The notes under the pieces: model-generated
Seen by the model: only the letters and a program-made list of their open reading frames with translations
Database searches by the model: none
What the model was told of the DNA's origin: nothing
In this document: positions 54,001-55,089 of the stretch, piece by piece
Numbering within the stretch: the first letter of the stretch is position 1
Layout of the letters: the number at the start of each line of letters is the position of its first letter
Source: Sedimenticola sp.
GTDB lineage: Bacteria > Pseudomonadota > Gammaproteobacteria > Chromatiales > Chromatiaceae
Assembly (NCBI GenBank): GCA_027026755.1
Contig: JALVNE010000004.1
Span: 1 to 55,089 of the forward strand
Reading direction: 5' to 3'
DNA length: 55,089 bases
Made by a program: the position numbers and the translations under genes

Positions 54001-54301
54001 CAGCCTCAAGGCCGGCGGCATGGGGCTCAACCTCACCGCCGCCGACACGGTGATCTTCTACGACCCCTGGTGGAACCCCGCCGCCGAAGCCCAGGCCATG
54101 GACCGGGCGCACCGCATCGGCCAGGACAAGCCCGTGTTCGTGTACAAGCTGCTCACGGAAAACACCGTAGAAGAAAAAATCCTCGCCCTGCAGCAAAAGA
54201 AACAGGCCCTGGCCGATGGGCTTTACCGCAAGGGCGGCAAAAAAGAAGGCTTCCAGCTGAGCGACCAGGATCTGCAGGTGCTGTTCGAGCCATTGGCGTG
54301 A
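51074..54301 (+). CDS. SWIM zinc finger plus SNF2/Swi2 helicase-like ATPase
   Basis: A 1075-residue protein starting with GTG. Near residue 75 a SWIM finger (CSCPVYYNCKHVV) is followed by a long SNF2-associated region (about 120-600). Next come the two motor lobes: ADDMGLGKT (Walker A), LDEAQVIKNP (motif II), LTGTPMENHLGELW (III), and ISLKAGGMGLNLTAADTVIFYDPWWNPAAEAQAMDRAHRIGQ in part (V-VI). It is a DNA translocase likely acting in transcription or repair. It stands alone between gaps. Confidence 0.95.
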   Translation: MKTPSRTDIRRECGNTFYNRGASYQRHGAVLELQIKRETANEIFFHASTRGSGTQPYQQEVVLRNHGKTCAVEGFCSCPVYYNCKHVVAACLEFIEQKQQLSGTTGADVSQWLRNLENSALDPASDVTEEPGEFLAFLLVPGARPLEYDVEFKSVRRLKRGGLGKSRNVSNNSLSGYYGKPRYFVPEDDEIIKLVRISQGHAWNHTPLRGAAGALALKRMVRSGRCFLLQVDEDHQAQWDESKRRLHLEWQPHPSGALELKLGVEGGGQIVLTDPVAFIDTDTNTVGWLDTCGFNIEQIRQLRKAPLLEEEQARQLSRELLLEHPGLALPLPVELPVTRIEDVAPTPQLILHKGDTPYGITQLAELRFDYDGHSILPLPVVETSVSENEQQLIQIQRDLEAESKATDTLESLGFRFLVLDDNHLAAFVAADSLVEAAGLWKTFLDEAMPELEEQGWQILVDESFNMGFHEAESWWGELDEQDNGWFSMSLEVEIQGQRMPLLPLLGPVIEAYDPGDLPETLQIPLGNSQYLSVPGEKIRPWLETIIELFDSKPQDKLELSRFDAALLPDMVEQGDMHWQGGDQLRELGRRLKNFKAIESVPPPKGFTGTLRDYQKTGYDWLHFLADYGLAGILADDMGLGKTVQTLAFLASQKQQGKLEQPALIIAPTSLMSNWRREAQTFTPNLKVLILQGPERHQRFEHIESHDLILTTYPLLPRDKDKLLAHRYSFLILDEAQVIKNPKAQAARIVRQIDAGQRLSLTGTPMENHLGELWAQFDFLMPGFLGDQTTFKRLYRTPIEKHGDEARQARLRRRIAPFMLRRRKDEVEKDLPAKTEIIRSVPLGESQAALYETIRLSMEKKVRDAIASKGLARSHITILDALLKLRQTCCDPRLLKLEQATKVRESAKLELLMSLLPEMLDEGRRVLLFSQFTTMLGLIQKELDKRKIAYSKLTGQTRKRDAAIERFTSGKADVFLISLKAGGMGLNLTAADTVIFYDPWWNPAAEAQAMDRAHRIGQDKPVFVYKLLTENTVEEKILALQQKKQALADGLYRKGGKKEGFQLSDQDLQVLFEPLA

Positions 54302-54306
54302 TCCCA

Positions 54307-54407
54307 GGGGTCGGAGTCAAATCCCACCCAAGCCGCTACAGCGAACGGCATCAGACGGTTTCATGGCATCGAACGTCCCACCATCCTCCCCATTTGACTC
54401 CGACCCT
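54307..54407. repeat. REPIN/MITE-like palindromic element, copy 4
   Basis: Bounded by ggggtcggagtcaaat and atttgactccgaccct, 101 bases. It begins 6 bases after the helicase stop. The interior resembles copy 2. Confidence 0.85.
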
Positions 54408-54418
54408 GTCCGCACTAA

Positions 54419-54493
54419 AACTTATAATTGGCCGATATAGAAAGTTACGATAAGCCGACACGATAACTTGCAATTGGCCGATATAAAAAGTTA
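54419..54493 (+). promoter_or_regulatory. Two tandem palindromes upstream of the DUF4143 gene
   Basis: aactt...aaagtta frames the shared core attggccgata at 54419-54447, and the same arrangement recurs at 54465-54493, 46 bases later. The 26-base cores (from aattggccg to acgat) are identical except one base. They end 13 bases before the ATG at 54506, so they are likely operators. Confidence 0.6.
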
Positions 54494-54505
54494 CGATTGG
54501 TCGAA

Positions 54506-55089
54506 ATGGCCAATCATTCTGAACTTCTTCCCCGGCTGGTAGCGCCATGCCTCGATGAGGCACTGGCCGATACACCTGTCGTTCTGATCCACGGTCCACG
54601 CCAGTGTGGCAAAACCACATTGGCACAGATGATGGGTAAGGCAAGGGGGTATGCGTATCTCAGCTTCGATGATGTGGCAGTGTATGCGGCGGCTCGACAA
54701 GACCCCGTGGGATTTGTCGGAGACCTACCGAAGCGCACCATTCTCGACGAGGTGCAGCGGATCCCTGAGCTGTTCACTGCCCTAAAGCGCGCTGTGGATC
54801 GCGACCGCGCACCAGGCCGTTTCCTTCTCACGGGTTCTGCCAATGTGTTGCTGGTACCAAAACTTGCCGATTCCCTGGCCGGGCGCATGGAGATATTGCG
54901 CCTGCATCCACTGGCCCAGGTGGAGCTGGCAAGCATCTCACCAACATTTTTGAACAGGCTGTTTAGAGCAGATTTCAAAATAAGCGACTGGCCCCGTCTT
55001 GGCGATGAACTGGTCGAACGGATCGTCGCCGGTGGTTATCCTGCGGCACTTGCCCGCAAGTCGCCACGCCGCAAGGCAGCCTGGTACCG
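54506..55089 (+). CDS. AAA+ ATPase with DUF4143 layout, 5' part (cut by right edge)
   Basis: About 194 codons are seen. Walker A is HGPRQCGKTTLA near residue 28, followed by YLSFDDVAV, Walker B-like TILDEVQRIPELF, sensor 1 LLTGSANVLL and LAGRMEILRLHPLAQVEL, all typical of the DUF4143-family ATPases. The window ends in the region just after GGYPAAL. These proteins are often mobile and found with toxin-antitoxin genes; the role is unsettled. Twin palindromes just upstream suggest self-regulation. Confidence 0.88.
   Translation, partial: MANHSELLPRLVAPCLDEALADTPVVLIHGPRQCGKTTLAQMMGKARGYAYLSFDDVAVYAAARQDPVGFVGDLPKRTILDEVQRIPELFTALKRAVDRDRAPGRFLLTGSANVLLVPKLADSLAGRMEILRLHPLAQVELASISPTFLNRLFRADFKISDWPRLGDELVERIVAGGYPAALARKSPRRKAAWY

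Overview
The window reads as a chromosomal segment of a GC-rich, sulfur-oxidising gammaproteobacterium (Chromatiales-like; the species cannot be named from sequence alone). Three things point this way. AprBA (dissimilatory APS reductase) is present. The conserved gammaproteobacterial order kdsD-kdsC-lptC-lptA-lptB-rpoN-hpf-ptsN is present next to an mla operon head. The order trkH-trkA-ntrX-ntrY-DUF4390-rsmB-fmt-def / lysM-dprA-smg-topA-tsaC-hemF is also present. No rRNA, tRNA or CRISPR array was recognised.

Layout. 1-3.2 kb: a rearranged boundary. The 5' part of mlaF and of a small zinc-ribbon-like gene occur twice. The copies are separated or interrupted by an AT-richer HAD phosphatase gene, a ParDE toxin-antitoxin pair and a possible recombinase remnant. 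3.2-12.7 kb: Kdo synthesis and LPS transport (kdsD, kdsC, lptCAB), rpoN, hpf, and a regulatory phosphotransferase set (ptsN, hprK, Man-type EIIA, HPr, ptsI) that lacks rapZ and any sugar permease. 12.7-18.6 kb: a Sel1/SLT lytic transglycosylase, mgtE behind a short overlapping ORF, a diguanylate cyclase with a pseudo-receiver, a YkgJ-type cysteine protein and a VapBC pair. 18.7-21.3 kb: aprBA with a clear terminator. 21.6-24.8 kb: thioredoxin/HEAT protein, DUF423 protein and a sigma-54 activator in one overlapping operon, followed by an ECF sigma gene with a near-consensus -24/-12 promoter and an upstream dyad. 25-27.2 kb: yajQ, a small membrane protein and two tandem Uma2 genes. 27.2-37.1 kb: potassium uptake, the NtrYX two-component pair (NtrX looks ATPase- and sigma-54-defective), rsmB, fmt, def. 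37.4-44 kb: lysM, dprA, smg, topA, tsaC, hemF. 44-50.8 kb: two leftward operons of mixed housekeeping genes (mpg/Rieske/PfkB/coiled-coil; dtd/pip/yjgR/ypfJ) around a chalcone-isomerase-like gene. 51-55 kb: a SWIM-SNF2 helicase and the start of a DUF4143 ATPase behind twin palindromes.

Cross-cutting signals. A palindromic REPIN/MITE-like element, about 100 bp long and bounded by inverted 16-18 bp arms, occurs four times (3.24, 24.82, 43.97 and 54.31 kb), always between genes. Sigma-54 biology recurs: rpoN itself, one apparently intact enhancer-binding protein beside a -24/-12 site, and one degenerate enhancer-binding protein (NtrX). The most interesting candidate system is the compact sigma-54 to ECF sigma cascade at 22.66-24.75 kb. 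All functional statements rest on motif recognition by eye; no database search was run.
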